DNA of 64,000 bases from Fistularia commersonii (Eukaryota; Chordata; Actinopteri; Syngnathiformes; Fistulariidae). Made by a program: the position numbers and the translations under genes. The DNA lies in assembly GCA_037954325.1 (NCBI GenBank), contig JBBMNZ010000064.1:434001-498000 (forward strand). Direction: 5' to 3'. The notes under the pieces were generated by a model, which made no database searches, was not told the origin of the DNA, and saw only the letters and a program-made list of their open reading frames with translations. Shown in pieces: positions 62,097-64,000 of this stretch (its first letter is position 1; every line of letters starts with the position of its first letter).

Positions 62097-62920
62097 TGTT
62101 GAAATATGTTGTTTAGGACAAGATTCTGCACAATATATGTCAACTTCAGTGAAATCCCATCACGGGTTCAAAAAATATAGCCATTCGTTCAAAAATTGCT
62201 TATCTCACCAAGTTGAAGAGTTTTTGATTAGTATTGGAAATAACTTTTGAATTTCATCACGCTGGTTTCTGCTCTTGAAATTTGTTGTTTAGGACATGAT
62301 TCTGGACAATATATTTCAAATTCAGTGTAATACCTTCACAAGTTCAAAAGATATCGCCATTCGTTCAAAAAGTACTTATCTCACCGAGTTGAAGCGTTTT
62401 TGATTAGGAGTGGAAATAACTAATGAATTTCATCAAGCTGGTTTCTGCTGTTGAAATATGTTCTTTAGGACATGATTCTGCACACTATATGTCAAATTCA
62501 GTTAAATCCCATCACAGGTTCAAAAGATATAGCCATTCGTTCAAAAATTGCTTATCTCACCAAGTTGAAGAGTTTTTGATTAGGAGCGGAAATAACTATT
62601 GAATTTCATCAAGCTGGTTTCTGCTGTTGAAATATGTTGTTTAGGACATGATTCTGCACAATATACGTCAAATTCTTGTGAGCCCATTACAGGTTGAAAG
62701 GATATAGCCATCCGTTCAAAACATGCTTATGAGACCGAGTTGAAGCGTTTTTGAATAGGAGTGGAAATAACTAATGGATATTATCAAGCTGGTTTCTGCT
62801 GTTGAAATATGTTGTTTATGACATAATTCTGCACAATATATGTCAAATTAAGTGTAATCCCTTCACAAGTTCAAAAGATATAGCCATTCGTTCAAAAAGT
62901 ACTTATCACACCGAGTGTAA
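62097..62920 (+). repeat. Second copy of the 1,407-bp-offset segment
   Basis: Partner of 60,690-61,510 with the same subtype order. It differs by scattered bases, such as ACATGCTTATGAG for ACGTGCTTATGAG and TTTATGACATAATTC for TTTAGGACATAATTC. Confidence 0.82.
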
Positions 62921-64000
62921 GCTTTTTTGATTAGGAGTGGAAATAACTAATGAATTTCTACAAGCTGGTTTTTGCTGTTGAAATATGTTGTTTAGGACAT
63001 GATTCTGCACAATATATGTCAAATTCAGTGTAATCCCTTCACAAGTTCAAAATATATAGCCATTTGTTCAAAAAGTACTTATCTCACCGAGTTGAAGCGT
63101 TTTTGATTAGGAGTGGAAATAACTTTTGAATTTCATCAAGCTGGTTTCTGCTGTTGAAATATGTTGTTTAGAACATGTTTCTGCACAATATATGTCAAAT
63201 TCAGTGTAATCCCTTCATAGGTTCAAAAGATACCGCCAGTCGTTCCAAAAGAACTTATCTCACCGAGTTGAGGCGTTTTTGATTCGGAGTGGAAATAACC
63301 AATGAATTTCATCAAGCTGGTTTCTGTGTTGAAATATGTTGTTTAGGACATGATTCTGCAAAACACATGTCAAATTCAGTGTAATCCAGCGATAAGATCA
63401 AAAGATATAGCCATTCGTGCAAAAAGTGCTTATCTCACCGAGTTGAAGCAATTTTGATTAGGAGTGGCAATAACTAATGAATTTCATCAAGTAGATTTCT
63501 ACTGTTGAAATATGTTGTTTAGGACATGATTCTGCACAATATATGTCAAATTCAGTGTGATCCCATTACAGGTTCAAAGGATATAGCCATTCGTTTAAAA
63601 AGGACTTATCTCACCGAGTTGAGGCGTTTTTGATTAGGAGTGGAAATAACTTTTGAATTTCATCAAGCTGGTTTCTGCTGTTGAAATATGTTGTTTAGGA
63701 TAATATTCTGCACAATATATGTCCAATTCAGTGTAATCCCTTCACAAGTTCAAAAGAAATCGCCAGTCATTCCAAAAGAACTTATGTCACCGAGTTGAGG
63801 CGTTTTTGATTCTGAGTGGAAATAACCAATGAATTTCATCAAGCTGGTTTCTGCTGTTGAAATATGTTGTTTAGGACAAGATTCTGCACAATATATGTCA
63901 ACTTCAGTGAAATCCCATCACAGGTTCAAAAAATATAGCCATTCGTTCAAAAATTGCTTATCTCACCAAGTTGAAGAGTTTTTGATTAGTATTGGAAATA

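Larger units (their letters stand above)
1..64000 (+). repeat. Tandem satellite array, ~176-bp monomer, whole window
   Basis: The same unit recurs head to tail from end to end, always in the same orientation. Measured at the TCACC(GAG) landmark, successive monomers start at 514, 690, 866, 1042, 1218, 1394, 1570, 1746 and 1922, exactly 176 bp apart. Rare length variants of 164, 175 and 177 bp occur. About 364 monomers fit. Monomers belong to recognisable subtypes that recur in preferred order, giving an irregular higher-order structure. A nucleosome-sized, AT-rich unit in an unbroken array of this size is typical of eukaryotic centromeric or pericentromeric satellite. That role is inferred from architecture only; nothing in the sequence proves centromere function. 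I do not recognise the family. No stretch of 300 bp without satellite was found, and both window edges cut through the array, so it extends beyond. Confidence 0.97.
47623..64000 (+). repeat. Mosaic satellite segment to window end
   Basis: The array is unbroken to the last base. It combines pieces seen elsewhere: 54,200-57,200 resembles 8,690-10,560 and 44,370-46,400, and 50,640-51,670 recurs at 59,940-60,970. The rare GCAAATAATGC monomer occurs at 48,490 and 61,664, also once at 12,981. It contains short monomers 5 and 6. I looked for unique sequence, transposon ends or a strand switch and saw none. Confidence 0.88.

Noticed and set aside
1..64000. CRISPR array
   Set aside because: Units are contiguous and homologous along their full 176 bp. 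There are no unique spacers between short identical repeats.
1..64000. tRNA, rRNA, telomere repeat or retrotransposon end
   Set aside because: No conserved tRNA boxes in a foldable context, rRNA segments, TTAGGG-type runs, long terminal repeats or target-site duplications were seen. All sequence is accounted for by the monomer.

Overview
The whole 64 kb is one uninterrupted satellite DNA array. Head-to-tail monomers of about 176 bp (roughly 364 copies) run from the first base to the last, all in the same orientation. I found no gene, RNA gene, transposon, CRISPR array or unique-sequence island. A large array of nucleosome-sized, AT-rich monomers (a representative copy is about 35% G+C) is what eukaryotic centromeres and pericentromeric heterochromatin look like. 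I do not recognise the monomer as a satellite family I can name, so plant versus animal stays open. It does not match what I recall of primate alpha satellite or the Arabidopsis and Brassica centromere repeats.

Layout, using the first T of the TCACC(GAG) motif (or its variants) as monomer register. 1-8,884: three related higher-order copies (17 monomers, then a 19-monomer/3,344-bp copy, then a shortened 19-monomer copy). 8,885-20,690: a mixed region with diverged monomer types, including two 164-bp short monomers. 20,690-34,100: overlapping segmental copies at offsets of 4,399, 4,048, 3,520 and 2,818 bp (about 25, 23, 20 and 16 monomers). 34,105-36,216: a regular four-monomer higher-order repeat in three exact 704-bp periods. 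About 36,100-44,540: two adjacent copies of a ~24-monomer (4,222-bp) block. 44,540-48,000: short-monomer-rich, with a 351-bp dimer duplicated in tandem. 48,000-64,000: a mosaic of recently copied pieces from the other regions, plus two more short monomers.

Nothing here encodes a working protein. The short open frames on the minus strand are by-products of the satellite: 176 is not a multiple of 3, so frames shift at each monomer and soon meet a stop. The history visible is repeated unequal exchange and gene conversion: monomer subtypes recur in fixed neighbour order, higher-order period length changes by whole monomers, and some monomers are chimeras.

The most interesting signal is inside the monomer. 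A 14-bp dyad at the AGCTGG..TCTGCT position is imperfect in most monomers. In one subtype it becomes a perfect inverted repeat through four substitutions, all of which keep or improve pairing. Subtypes also differ repeatedly by C-to-T/G-to-A changes at CpG sites, as expected if the array is methylated in the germline. I found no new enzymatic or defence system and do not claim one.
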